A DNA stretch of 64,000 nucleotides from Reticulitermes speratus (GCA_021186555.1 JAJKFL010000042.1:19776021-19840020), one strand, 5' to 3'; numbered from the stretch's first letter, positions 48,608-61,055 are shown. The notes: generated by a model not told the origin, from the letters alone. Program-made: numbers and translations.

Positions 48608-48717
48608 ACCGTTGTGTTTTTTACTTTTAATTAATTATTCAGTAAGTCACCCTCAAACACATGTAGTTGTGTTTTGTCAGTGACTTAGTAATTAATCAAA
48701 CATATAAACACAACGGG
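48608..48717. repeat. Imperfect hairpin repeat
   Basis: CCGTTGTGTTTTTTAC... and its inverted partner ...AACACAACGGG enclose further inverted blocks (TTAATTA, AGTCAC, AAACACA). A related unit (GATTAATTAGTAAGCCTC, CAAACACAAC) lies at 48525-48565. Probably a MITE-like foldback. Confidence 0.5.
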
Positions 48718-48849
48718 ATATCTTCCGTCTAGTTATATTTACTAGTTTCATTATAAACGAAATGTGCTTGCGGAACCTCTGAATGTCCCCCCCCCCCCGC
48801 CCCGAATTGGAGGGTTCCATGAAACACAATTTGAAACCACTGGGTAGAT

Positions 48850-49105
48850 TATAATTAGCGAAAAATAATTTTGTAATCTTCTCTGTAAATTAATCTGAAT
48901 TCTACTTAAAGATTCAGTTCGTACCGCACAGTAAATACTCTCCATCTGTGTTATAAAAACCAATTAGTTCATTCCGTAAAGGGATATAATCCCTGTTTTT
49001 TCTGAGAACCGTAAAAAACATAAAAGTGCACTATGTGAGCAGAACGTAGAATCTTTGTATACTGAACCAGGTGGTATAAAAGTAACCGCTAGGCTTTAAA
49101 GGGTC
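48850..49105 (+). repeat. Dispersed repeat shared with 44690-45010
   Basis: See the entry at 44690 for the collinear shared blocks. Confidence 0.5.
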
Positions 49106-51049
49106 AAACACCATGCGTATGTTGTTGCCAGAATATTTAGACTGTGTAAGTGAAGGAGAGGTGACACGAAGAAGAAAGTTGCTATGATTCGATTACATAA
49201 ATCTGTATATGACGATAATATCCTGGTGCGATATAGCTTTATGGAATAGCAATTGTACCATTCTGCATAAAGTTGTTGCCGGATATAAAGAATAATTTAC
49301 CACCATTATTTTACTTTTAAAGCAATAGCATATGTAAAACAGATCTCAATTTACCAATGGTAATAACGTATTAATGTTTCTATTGCTTTGAAATAAAACA
49401 GAATAAACAGAAATAAACAAAACGAATTGCCTATCAAGTTGCGTCATTCTATAAGCACATAAAACCTAAAAAAGAATGCGGGAGTGGCTTTGTTCTGATC
49501 GTGTAAAGAACCACTAGTTGCAGCTTGTGAACTGGCTTTATAAGGCTTCAGGCATTACGATTCGGCGACAAAAGCTTCGTTAATTATAATAGTAGGAACA
49601 AAGGTATTCGCAAATCAAAGCCTACTAGCTATACTGAATGGAACGTGGATCAAGCATATTATGCAGCTGTGCTTTCTAACAGCTGTATGGGATACCTTTT
49701 TCACAAAGTTAAATAACAATGAAAATTCCAATCTCACCAATGAATATTGATCAACAATTAGTGTTCATACTTTTAAATTACTTTGTACAATTACATTTTA
49801 AGGGACTGGATAAAGTAACTTAATTCCATAGTAGTGATTTTTCAGTGTTCGTTTACGCGGCGAGCGTGTATGTTCTTGAAGCAACTTTATGTTTATTTAT
49901 AGTATTATTCATATGTATACTGAGTTTTTGCTGAGAGCGAATTCAGTCGAAGATCCGGACGCTCTTGCCGAAAACTCAGATGGACGCATAACGGATATGT
50001 TAGCTTCACGGTCGAGCTGTCTAGAAACCAAAGAACTTAAACATATCAGGGTAGTTGGTTACGGAGCGATAGTCATGTATTCCCAGTGCTGAATGCAAAT
50101 ATTGGCGGCCATTAGTTTTAAAGCTTATCATGAAGTTGAAACAGTTGTGACACGAAGCTGATAACACGGGACAAGGACTGCTGTCAACAGGGAATGGAAA
50201 TACTCGACCCACAACCTGATGAATGCCTGAAATATGGCGGGGACTATGTGGAGAACTAGTGGGATAGTAGTGTAATTAAAACGGAAGTATTTTTGTTAGA
50301 GCTCAAAATCAAGAACTCAAAATACGGTCGTACAGTAATGATTTTGTAACAACTCTCACCACTACTTCTCTCAGAACTCCCACGTGACGGCAGGCGGCAC
50401 AGCGTTCGCTACTGTTCCAGCTTGCCGTGAGTCGGGATCCATGCCTTGTAGTGTAACTGGAAATGCCTTTCTTCGACATGCGTGCAACAAGCGCGTTTTT
50501 CATTGCATTTCGAAATTTCAAAAGCTAAGGTATGTGACGGGAAGTGATTAGCCGCATTTGTCAGATAAAGTAATGTGTAGTTGCTGTGAATTTGTTGTCT
50601 CAACCACCTTCTTATAGGGCGCTAAACGAAATTGTAAAATTGTTATTAATGGTGAATTTATAAGGGTATGTGTGAAATGACCACTCTTTATTTAATGAAT
50701 TGCACCATACTTTGTTGGGAATGAGGAAAGCTGCATGAAATTGTAAGGATAGCAGGTAACCTGGGCGATGCTCAAACCTATTGTCTTCCGTGTACATGTG
50801 CAGAAGTCAAAGGACTATATTTACTTATTTTCTGTTTGGTTTCAAATATGGTCACTTTTACTTACCCTTACACCGTCGATATGATCAATATTTAAGCTGA
50901 TTTATCGCCTTCTTCAAAAACATAGCATTCTAATCTATACAACATTGGTATAACCATTTATTTTATATTGAGAATTGATTTCCAATAAAGTTGCTTTTTT
51001 GTAGCACATAAAAACTAACTCAGTGGAGTAGTGTTGTTTTCCACAGAAA
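49106..51049. other. Intronic stretch without recognised gene
   Basis: Small frames at 49889-50092 (+) and 50309-50521 (-) have no domain I recognise. Confidence 0.45.
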
Positions 51050-51300
51050 TTCGTTGTCCCTGACCTGGTCAACGAATTCTCAACATTTTATGGAATGCGA
51101 AGATTCAGTACCGTGTTTACAAGATCTTACCATCCTGAGCCAGATGAGGTCAGGCAGTATTTTCCTATTCCATTAATTCAGAGGTATATGACTGTTATTC
51201 TCCCCTCTACGCCTAAGTCTTACGAGAATGTTGCATGCATTTCTGTCCTCTCTCACTCGCCCTACATTCCCCGCCCAAATCGCATCTTGTTGATATAACG
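51050..51300 (-). mobile_element. Degenerate non-LTR retrotransposon 3' tail
   Basis: Collinear, highly diverged copy of the 26.8-kb tail: CAACATTTTATGGAATGCG, GATTCAGTACCGTGTTTAC, ATCCTGAGCCAGA, CTCCCCTCTACGCC, and CTACATTCCCCGCCC. Confidence 0.6.
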
Positions 51301-54185
51301 GATTAGTGGCTTTAAATAGGCTAGGATCGACTTTTTTTTAGTATTTTCAAGTTCGTCTTTCCTAGTTGTTCTCCCACGAGGAATAGGACGTCCCTTTTGT
51401 AGACTATTTTACGAAGCTGTCAGTATCTCGCAGTCAGATAAGCAACGTCATTGTAAGATGACTGTTGAACGATGAATCGTAAGGATAAGGAAGGAAATGT
51501 TCGTGTCGTAGTCAAGGTACTATTCTGATGTTGTCCTGGAAGAAATGAGGAAAATGAAGCATTAATCTGTGAGGACAGTCGGTGTCTGGCCGACTTTGAA
51601 CTGACAATCTCCGTAATATCTTGCCGCTACAACAAACTGCTTGGTGTATCGAACGTGTAATTACGTAACCTATGACCTTTTTTTTAGTCAGACGTCGCAA
51701 TTTGTAGTATTTGGAAGGTCTTTCAAAGTGAACGTGTGTCGTTTGTTGTCTGTAATCTCTGGTTATATTTTGAAAATTGAACCAAGAAAGGCGTAATTGA
51801 GGTTCAGCTGGCCAGAACGCTGATTTTATTCTCATTTTAATGAACCTGGCAAATATCACTTGCTACCCCATTTTTAAATGCATATATACAGAGCTTCTTT
51901 TTGAATTATGAATAAGTAATTAGCTACAGAATTTATTAGAGATGATGAATAAAGATATATTGTATACATTTTTCGTCTGTTCTTTTGTCTTTGTGTGGTG
52001 CTAGCAGTCGACTTGGCGGGTTGCTTAATCCCTTCGGCGTTTTGTTTAATGTTCATTAGTTGCATTCGAGCGAGATAAAGGCAGGGAGCAGACAAAGGAC
52101 AGGAAGCAGGATCCGGGAAAGGATGAATGATACGAAGAGTTCTGACAAGCCAGCCAACTGTGACAAGAGCCAACACTGTCGTGATTCTATTGTTGTGACC
52201 TACGTCTTATTTTTAAATCGATATCTGGGAACAGTTCGTAATGTGGTTAGGAAATATAGCTGCCACTGCTATCTGGTGACACGAGTAAAGCGAAGTCACA
52301 ATTATGATGAAGGTATTTGAAAAGTGTAAGACTGTAAATAGTAATATTACTAAAAGAGGAAGTTAGTCGTCGTTTTGTTACGTAACGGCCTCGAAATATG
52401 TTAATAGTGTAAATAATACGGAAACATAAACAATTCAATTCGTACTAACAGAGAAAGAAGAAACAATAAATAATAGTTTTGTGTAATTTAAAAAATTGTT
52501 TAACATTCCATTGTTATTTGGCGTTATTTACACGGTAGAAATGGAACGATTCATGTGGAGACTTCGCTTATGAATATCTGTGAACGTTTAGTATATGATT
52601 TGGGTATAGTTTGACATAATGCTGCTGAGTGTTTGTGAGTTTTATGAATATCGGCGCAGTGAAGGCCGTACTTTGCTTATGGGCGTACTTAAAATTACAT
52701 TAACGCCTGTATCGTAAAACCGTGTGACATTTCGAAGGTAAAAAACGCCTTGGTACAGTCTATGTACCGATGCACAGAGTAGAACATTTGCAGTCGTGTT
52801 AAGAGTTTATTTGTTAGAGAGAAAATAAATTGGCGTATTATTACACTGTTTCCTACTTTATTTACGTAGAAACAAATATTTTATCTAAACAAACTCACAT
52901 GTAACAAATAAAATCTCTCAGAATATGCAATTAATACAGTCCTCTGTGATGTGAGGTCATGCAGTCTGCAAGAAATTTACAGACGTTTTTGCTGTCTGCG
53001 TCTCTGGAGTGGTGCACATGTTTCTTCTACCCTGAATACTGCGGCAGCATGGCCCACCGAAACATCTGTAATTTTTTACCACACCAAACGGCGTCACATC
53101 GCAGGAGACAGTAAGTGATGTCCACAGGTACCACCGTGAGAACCACAAGTCAGCTGTTGAATGTGTGAAAGTAATTAGTGTATGGACCCAGCAAACTCCC
53201 AAGTAATTTGGAAATGCCAAAACTGAGGTTTCCATAATTTTAGACCTTTAACAGGATTTAACCATTCAAAAATCCCCACATCCCCCTTCTCCTCCTCCTC
53301 CTCCTCTTCATCACCACCACTATCATTGTCGTCACCATCATCATCATCACCTTCTTCATCATTATCAAGACTGGTGATGGTGGCAGCAATAGCAGTAACA
53401 GCAATAACAATATCAATGTCGCTATGACTCTGGCACGCCACACACCTTTGTCTTGCTCTAGGCAAGAAAAGAGTGTCTTCCTCCTCTTAAAGTAAAATCA
53501 TTACAACATTTTCCAAAGCCACGTTACAAGCTCATCTATGTTTGTGTTTAAAGTAAAATGTTTTTCCTTAATTCAGAACTTGGTATGAAGTTAATAGCAC
53601 GCAATAATCAATCGATATTAATTTAACAATTTTGTCATATTTTAGCTTTGATTATGTTGCTCCGGTGATTAACTTTGTTACCACAGCTTAACAGTTCAAA
53701 ATGACTGTGGTCAATTTGTAGCAGCCAGTCATGGAAATCATAACCACATGGTTTGTTCGGATGAGAATTCGAAATACCTCTGGTAGATTTATGATTGATG
53801 CGCAAACCGAGTAATTTAATACTCATACAGCCATTTTACATCATTACAAATAACTAACTTACGTGGACAGTAGACTACGAACTAATCCAACAGATTTCCT
53901 CGTATTTTAGCCACACACAGGACATATCTAATTGTGTTTGCTTTAGTATTCGTAATCCGCTGTTTCTTCAGGTCTGGTGCTTGACCCTAGCTTTACCTTC
54001 TAATGCAGATGATTTTTTGGTGTAATTAACAATACTCTATCAAATACAAGTTGAGAATCTTCATAATATATTTTTCACCAAATATTTTTATACCAAGGAG
54101 AATGAGACACGTGGCACGCATTGGAGGGATGAGAAATTCGTACAAAGTTTTTGTCGGGAAACCTGAACAGAAGATACTACTTGGG
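51301..54185. other. Intronic stretch without recognised gene
   Basis: Low-complexity CTC/TCA-rich tract at 53285-53370 (Glu- and Asp-rich frames on the minus strand are artefacts). Nothing else recognised. Confidence 0.45.
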
Positions 54186-54189
54186 TGCT

Positions 54190-54265
54190 TTTGTTTTTTT
54201 TGGTGAAGGGCCCCGCAGCAGATGCTATGGATGCACCGCAACCTTGAGACTTATTGTGCAACCTT
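54190..54265. repeat. Short dispersed repeat shared with 3155-3225
   Basis: ATGGATGCACCGCAACCTTG followed by AGACTTATTGTGC. Confidence 0.4.
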
Positions 54266-54289
54266 ATGATGAAGATTATAGTTTTTTTA

Positions 54290-54475
54290 TTTTTCCTTGT
54301 AATAAAGCACCGGTGGAATGAAATTGACAGGGGAAAACCGAAGTACTCGGGGAAAAACCTGCCCCAGTGCCACTTTGTCCGCCAGAAATCCCACATGGAC
54401 TGACCCGGGATCGAACCCGGGCCTCCGCGGTGAGAAGCCGGCGAATTACCGCCTGAGCCATGGCACGGCCACTTG
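54290..54475 (-). repeat. tRNA-Glu-like SINE, best-kept tRNA head
   Basis: Minus strand: GGCCGTGCCATGGCTCAGGC, CGGCTTCTCACCGCGGAGG, then CCCGGGTTCGATCCCGGG, a perfect T-arm and B box. The middle block resembles the anticodon arm of tRNA-Glu(UUC). The non-tRNA body starts TCAGTCCATGTGGGATTTC. The acceptor stem is not complementary, so this is a SINE and not a functional tRNA. Confidence 0.85.
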
Positions 54476-54595
54476 GGTGCCTTACGCCAAGAATCTCAAA
54501 CTTAAATAGTATATGGATCAAATGTGTAATTTTGAAACTTAAGACGGGTCACACTTTATTTTAAGAAATAAATAGGCTTAGTATTTCGTTTACGG

Positions 54596-54742
54596 AGTGT
54601 TGTGTGTGTTGTCAGGCAGAGATCTCTGCGACGGACCGATCACTCGTCCATAGGAGTCCTACTGAATGTGGTGTGTCTGAGTGTAAGCTCAAAACCTCAA
54701 CAACGAGGAGGACTAGAACCACTAGGACTGTCGAGCCATGAT
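54596..54742 (+). repeat. tRNA-Leu-like SINE, 5'-truncated
   Basis: Lacks the tRNA head. Starts in the body at GTGTTGTGTGTGTTGTCAGG and keeps GATCTCTGCGACGGACCG, AGGAGTCCTACTGAATGTGG and the GTCGAGCCATGATAAAAA end. Confidence 0.8.
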
Positions 54743-55626
54743 AAAAATTTCATTTAAAATGATTGCACTGTTAATAACATTGCCCATTTTTTGTCTCTTT
54801 GCTTGCTTATGCTGTATGTACAACTGAAGGACAACGAGCGCCTTTGAGACTTTATGGCCCGTGACAGAAGATATTTTAACTCGATATATTAAAAAAATCG
54901 ACACCGAACCGGGCCACGTTCTGTAGCTACAGTCAAATGTGTAAGGGAGTCGCATAACATGAACTGGCCGGCCGCGTGTTGGAGACACTTGACCTAAGCA
55001 TAGTTGAAGGTATATTAGAAAGTTTTAAAATAGTACACGGTTTGCTAATTGATTGTAATATATGCTTTAGTCTAATGCGTCGATTATGTGACTGTAACTG
55101 TAACAAACTACACTTGTATTCTCAAGGGACGCAGTTTCAAATTGTTAAAGTTACTGGCTATCATGAAAAATTATTTTGTCCTTCTATTTAAGCTCTTGCT
55201 GTAGATACCTCTTTTGATACTCCATAAGCCATGATAGCCTCCTTAAACTCATATTCTGTCGCTATCATTATTATCACCTTCTTATCTAATTCTCCGCTGT
55301 TGCAACAGTGGTTACATGACCTATAAAAGAGAAAAACGAATTTAGAGCTTTTTGTGAAGACTTGCTCTACTGTGAGAAATGTTGCCTATTAACCATAAAT
55401 CTTAATTTACATTACATTTTTAAGTACCACCACCTACAGAGACACTATAGTCATATTCTAAATTCTGCTATTGTGTAATGCTAAATCTTAGCTACTTGAT
55501 ACAGCGTCGACGTATATCCAGCGTACCAGTATTTATGATGTACACTAAAGCAACTGTGCAATCGATTCACTGTCCAAAAACCAACCAAATGCACCTTTTC
55601 ACTTTCACTTTTCTTTATTTACAAGT

Positions 55627-55673
55627 TTCCCCTACATATGTTTCGGTTTTCTTAAAGACCATCATCAGGGGTT
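55627..55673 (-). ncRNA. Hammerhead-ribozyme-like motif (left arm, complete core)
   Basis: Minus-strand order: AACCC, CUGAUGA (exact core), one extra U, helix II GGU/ACC, GAA, ACAUAUGU, A, then GGGG. ACAUAUGU is helix III ACA/UGU with a 2-nt loop, and CCC/GGG closes helix I. Every invariant core residue (CUGANGA, GAA, A-U closing helix III, H before the cut) is in place. The unpaired U before helix II occurs at the same point in the 45.5-kb motif, suggesting it is a family feature. Confidence 0.68.
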
Positions 55674-56060
55674 AGAAAATTACGTTTTCATCTACACTCA
55701 TATACTCGTACATTCAATCTGCGATCACAATCAGTTTCGTCAAACTGTATGCAGGCCTCAATCAATTTTTTAAGTTAAAATGTAAGTATATATAAAACAC
55801 TGTATATAAAAACTTTAAAAAAATTTCGTCATTGTCTAAAATGTTAAATTAACTCCGTGAATATCTTGTTGTCTCGTTACCATTTGCTATTTTTCTGGTA
55901 TTGGCGAATGACGAATTTTTTTAACGTTTTTATATAGAGTGTTTTATATATAGTTACATTTTAACTTAAAAAAAGTGATTGAGGCCTGCATACAGGTTGA
56001 CAAAACTAATTGTGATCGCAGATTGAATATATATGGGTGTAGATTAAAACGTAATTTTAT

Positions 56061-56108
56061 ACCCCCTGTTGATGGTCTTTAAGAGGACTGAAACATATAT
56101 AGGGGAAA
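56061..56108 (+). ncRNA. Hammerhead-like motif (right arm, mutated core)
   Basis: Inverted counterpart of the left-arm motif: CCCC, CUGUUGA (A6 changed to U), U, decayed helix II GGUC/GGACU, GAA, ACAUAUAU, A, GGGG. The core change, the weakened helix II and the spoiled helix III predict no activity. Confidence 0.5.
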
Positions 56109-56169
56109 CTTGTAAATAAAGAAAAGTGAAATTGAAAAGTTGCATTTAGTTGGTTTGTAGACAGTGAAT

Positions 56170-58899
56170 TATTAAAGAGATGCACGGTGAGACTAATATA
56201 TAGTTTGTGTAATCGATGTTTGTTCAGGTAGCACGATTATGCTGGAATATTAAGCTCCCTCACTATGCAGTAAAGTTTTGTTTTGTAAACTGTGCGCTCT
56301 GTAAAAGTGTATCATCTTCGTGCATAATGTTATATAACCATTATCTTTCACAAATGATATGTCTTAGAGCCATTTAAAACGCTGCTTAATGGGCAGGAAT
56401 CGCTTTCAGATTACGGCGAGCATTTCCACAGCTTAGTTTCCAGAAGCCTCAAGCGTGAGCTTGTTTTATGGTTTAGAAATTATCTGGTTTCCAGAGCTTA
56501 GTTTTGTGGCCTAATTCTCTTTTGAATGTCTCTATAGAATTTTAGACGTGAAGATTTATAAAAAAAAGTGTTAGATGTGTGTTAAGAATGCCAGTGTACA
56601 GTCCGCTACTTTGACAATAAAACGACAGATAATTGTGGAGAGTGAGTTTTGACTAAAATTAATTTAACAAGATACAACTTTTTTTTCATTATATCAGTCA
56701 TAAAATAGTTTTTATCTTGCGAACATTTCTGATAGCACTGCTGATTTTCATCTTAATATATTCCAGTGTCACGGGTCGCTTAAGTTCTGTTGTAAGGCCA
56801 TAATAAATTAAAGATTTGTGTGCCATACAAACTATATATATGTAGTACTATAATTCTTAAATATGACCGCAGATGTTCGATTTATCATTAGGTTTCTGAT
56901 TCTTATCAAGCTGAAATTTGCAACTTAATCTATAATTATGTTTATAATATGACAGACTGATGGTTGTACTCAGTGTTTCTATTTTTAAATGCCACACATC
57001 GGCCAAGTCCAAAACATTAGTACTTTTAACTGCTATGCTTACCGTGTGTTTTGACTAATACAGGTTTGCTGGAATTAACAGCAACATTTCTACACCTTAT
57101 AACCATTCACGAGTCATACACGTTTAGAAGCTTAATTCACATCATTCTCAGTGACTGTATATGGTGCTCCAGGTAACATGCGGTGGCAGTGTGTTTACAT
57201 TATTAAATTTATGCCTTCTTTGGTTTTGTTTTTATCCTTTTTTCTCCGTCTTCTATTGATGTAATTTTTAAGATCAGTATAGTAATTGTGTCTTCTATGG
57301 TACTTTCTGTATTCAGCTCGTAACAGATACTAACTCCTTTCAAAATGGTTTAAATTTTTATCTTAGCTCATTTTAACATTATTGTTGTTTCTTTTTTTTT
57401 AAATAGGAGAGCTTTATTACCATTACCATCATATACAGAACATGACAAAAAAACTGTTAGCAAGCTGTATCATGTTGTTTCTTAAGTATTATACTGATGG
57501 ATAACACTTTAACTCCGTTTAGCTTACAACACTGCTGCTTTTCTTATTGTTCTTATCCTTGTCTCTTTTGCAACTGATTTTGCAAACTTAAATATTGCAT
57601 TACTGATAAAAGTTTACTCTACTTAGCTCAAAACATTTACTAATTAGCGTACTTAAAATTATATTTACCTTTATACGATCTTTTCAACATTGTGTTTGCC
57701 ATTTATCTGAGGGCTGTTTGTAGTTCAATTTCAGATTAAATATTGTATTTGTAGAAATCACATAATGTGCTCGCCTCACAACCATTACCATGCCTCTTGA
57801 AAATCGCTAAATATTTTTCCTTTGACCGTTACTGTTCATGCTCCTTTTGCAACGCTGTTTTAAATAATTAATTATTCCACCGGTGAATGATATTATAGTG
57901 TATTGAGCACTCAACAATTAATAGTCGTTTAAAAATAACATTTTTGCATTTGTCGTTTCTTGTTATGCCGCTTTTCCAATTACAAATTTTAAAGTAAGGA
58001 TTACCTCGATAATTAACATTTATTTTACATAGCCTAGTTCACAACCACTGTTAAAGCACTGTGTTGTTTGTACCTTGCCACATCGGCTGCTTTTACTTCC
58101 TTCATATGTTAAATGCTTAAAAAGTTTTAGTTTTATATAGTTAGTACATACACGTGGTTAAACGTCGAAACGCTTGAGACTGGTGAACTGTTATCAGCTG
58201 TAGAATACGTGTTGGTAATTGCAATAGCAATGTCGTCGAAACCCAAAAAACTAAACTGGCTACACTGGATGTATAGTTTTAATAGATCGTCGGACTATTA
58301 TAGACGCCTCTTACATTTCCTTTTTATTCTCGGTAATTTGAAATGAATCGCCTTTGGTCTCACAGACGTATTTCGAAACGTAGTCGATTAATAAACATAG
58401 ACCGAGTATTAACTACTCTGTCAGGTCAGTAAATTATGGTTCAGTGATGGTGAAAGAGAAAGTGATTGTCACTGCTTGTTATCGTATTATAACGACATGC
58501 GATATTGCAGGCAACAACAAACTTCTCGCTATGGGCCATTCGATAAATTGGACCACATGTCTGTTGCATGCCTTTGTAGAAAATGAAAGTGAAGCTCGCG
58601 TATATACGTACAGTACGGCATAATTTAATTTTTGTTATTATGCATAGTGTTAAACGTAATTAAATAGCCCTATGTGTTGCGACAAATGTGATCATCAGTA
58701 TTAATTTTCAGAAATATTTATTAAAAAATATGAAATATATTATTTGTATTTAGTGTTGAGAAAAATTGTTTTTAGTTTACACATCATGTCTGTACATTAT
58801 GTTCTATATGAAATGAAGGATACAAGCAAACAAGACAAAGGAAACAGTAAATTAATATGAATTTTGCATCGTTAGGTATGGGTTATAAGACTGTTCTCA
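56170..58899. other. Intronic stretch without recognised gene
   Basis: AT-rich. A GTCGAAAC sequence recurs at 58164-58171 and 58222-58229. Nothing recognised as a gene. Confidence 0.45.
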
Positions 58900-59850
58900 G
58901 AGAAAATTTATGGTACTCACTGAGACGCCTAACAGTAGATCTGAAATGGATTACTATAGTGAAGCAGATATTAACCCATGCTGCAACTAGGTTTAGGAGA
59001 AATTGTGATCACTGAGGGCCTCAAACAGGGATGGAGTTTATTTCCAGTATTATTTAATAGTCATTTAGAACAGGCACTGAATATACGGTGCAGGAAAGCC
59101 TATCAGTATAATAAATCACAATATAAAGAAGGTATGAGCATACAGTAAAATTAATAGAGCGATATATAAGGTGGCACCTTAACAGGACAAGACGGTGTTG
59201 CGTGTGCTTGGATGTAGAAAATGGAAATGTAGCTCAGGACGGCTCATTTATAAATGTGGCTCTTGTAAATACGTGGGATCAATAATAACTAATAGTGAAG
59301 CACGTAACACATATTCAGAAGAGACTCTGTGTCGTGATGAATACAAAAAAATTAGGTGATATCTACAGAATGTAAATATATCACAAGAAGTTACAAAAGT
59401 ATGTTTCACAGCACAATTGAAAATATTCCGTTATAGGGAAATTAAATGTGGTCAGTATTTGAAAAATTGAGGAGTTAAATAACAACAGTGAGACTTTTAT
59501 TATTTAATAAGAAATCCTCATGTCACGAAAAAATAGAATAGTCAAGCTGTGTGGGAAGAGATGAATGTTATATTGTCAGTGACAAAAAGAACTGGAACAT
59601 GCAGCATAGAAATAGAATGATCTTATTGGACGAACGGAAGAAGGAAGGTCGCCCAAAAATGTGTTGAACTGCTCATTGTAATGCAGATGAAAAGGGAGAA
59701 TTATATGCAAGTGGAAAACACGTGCTGACTTCATTATGGAATATTGAGGTTCGGAAGTCGGAGACCGAGAACTGAAGACGGCAGACCTGTGCAGAGATAA
59801 ATTACAAGATATTTGTTTAGTAAGCGTGCGTAAACACATATTTGATTAAT
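58900..59850 (+). pseudogene. Non-LTR retrotransposon reverse-transcriptase relic
   Basis: Decayed + strand pieces follow LINE order. ITEGLKQGWSLFPVLFNSHL at about 59008-59066 matches the conserved GLKQGCSLSPVLF-type RT block. It is followed by KCGSCKYVGSIITNSEA near 59255-59305 (compare the usual FKYLGSIIT block). Near 59400, VCFTAQLKIFRYR-like sequence appears. The YxDD catalytic block was not found and many stops are present. It is shown in the + orientation, opposite to the five LINE tails. Confidence 0.75.
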
Positions 59851-60849
59851 TTCTAATATACTGATGAAATAATTACAAGTACGTAGGTAAATTTTGAGTA
59901 TTTTAAATATTTAATTTTGAATGATTCCCAGTTCTGTATAAAAGAGTACATTTTACTTCAGCCTTGTAATCGAATGCAGGCTCCGGTTTTCTGAAGTAAT
60001 TTTGCTACTACGTTTGATGTTATCTTACTAGTATGGGTCTTTCAAAGGGACGGGATTTTGTGATATTAAGAAACAAAATCCGATATGCGGTGGATGACAT
60101 ATTTCTCAGCACAGTCCTGTGGTAGTTTTTGTGAAACCATAGCCCCAGTCCTCAGTTCGTAGTCACATGAAAGGGTAGAAAGGCATGCAGATTACTGGCG
60201 TCTTTCTTCTGTTTAAAATAAAGTCCTAATAGAAGCAAGTCCCTTTTCTGGGAAGCTTTTTCGAACAATAAAGGGAAGAAAAGGATGAGTTTTAAATCAA
60301 TTGGACAGGAAAGCGATTCATCACCACCAACTGATGTTTTCTTATGGAAATGAATTCTTTTTTCCTCATCCCTTCTGCTATATTTTACTGATCCTCTCAC
60401 TCTGTCAAATTGAAAACTGCTGACGAGAGAAGCCTCAACAAAATTGTGATCATTCAGCGGCTTTTAAGAAATTGAGATCTACAGGAGTTCCTGTAGCCCT
60501 GAGAAACGACAAATATTCTTAAAAATACTTCAGTGAAGCAAAATTTCCCTTGTACATCTCTTCCTAATGTTTTCTGAAAGGCTGCTCTTTAAGATACAAA
60601 AAGTTAAGTGTGCTTAAAAATACGATTGACTTCTCAAAGATTACTTTTTAATGTGTGCTTTCAAATGGGGAAGCTTTATAATGAGATCATGGCGATTTGA
60701 TTGCAAATGTAGTTTCATCTTTAGGAAAGGAATTTATAATTTAACATTGAGTAATGCAGTCATCATAATTGATATTACAATTATTGAACTGATAATCAGT
60801 TGAGTTTATGTCTTTAGTCATATTATACAGAGGTAGAGAGAAAAAAGAG
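59851..60849. other. Intronic stretch without recognised gene
   Basis: An 82-codon minus-strand frame (60152-60400) is Lys/Phe-rich with no known domain. Nothing else seen. Confidence 0.45.
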
Positions 60850-61055
60850 ATGTGTTTTATTTAACGACGCTATCACTTACTAAGATTATGTAGCGTCGGT
60901 GGTAGGTGAAAGAAATGCGAGCATGGAACATTGGTGGAATGATATTGAAAAGGGAAAACTGAAGTAGTTGGTGAAACACCTCTTCCATTGTCACTTTGTC
61001 CACCACGAATCCCACATGGAGTGGCCTGGGATAGAACACGGCCTTCCGCAACACA
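60850..61055 (-). repeat. tRNA-Glu-like SINE joined to a second dispersed repeat
   Basis: The right part (about 60930-61055, minus strand) has GGAAGGCCGTGTTCTATCCC, CAGGCCACTCCATGTGGG and CCTCTTCCATTGTCACTTTG (given as + strand), as in the 54.3-kb SINE. The left part, TTTAACGACGCTATCACTTA ending TGTAGCGTCGG, is a separate short repeat with inverted ACGACGCTA ends. Confidence 0.65.

Larger units (their letters stand above)
55565..56169. mobile_element. Large palindromic element carrying a hammerhead-like motif in each arm
   Basis: The left arm 55565-55833 and right arm 55907-56169 are inverted copies of roughly 85-90% identity by eye, separated by 73 bp. Each arm holds the same internal features, including a hammerhead-like unit. 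The outer ends read ATTCACTGTC and, inverted, AATTCACTGT. No open frame for a reverse transcriptase or endonuclease is present. The layout fits head-to-head remains of a Penelope-like element, or a non-autonomous foldback derived from one. Confidence 0.85.

Noticed and set aside
53175..53465. Acidic Glu/Asp-rich minus-strand ORF
   Set aside because: Translation of a CTC/TCA low-complexity tract; no conserved domain.
54400..54473. Possible functional tRNA-Glu gene on the minus strand
   Set aside because: The T arm is perfect but the acceptor-stem halves do not pair, and a SINE body follows directly in all relatives.
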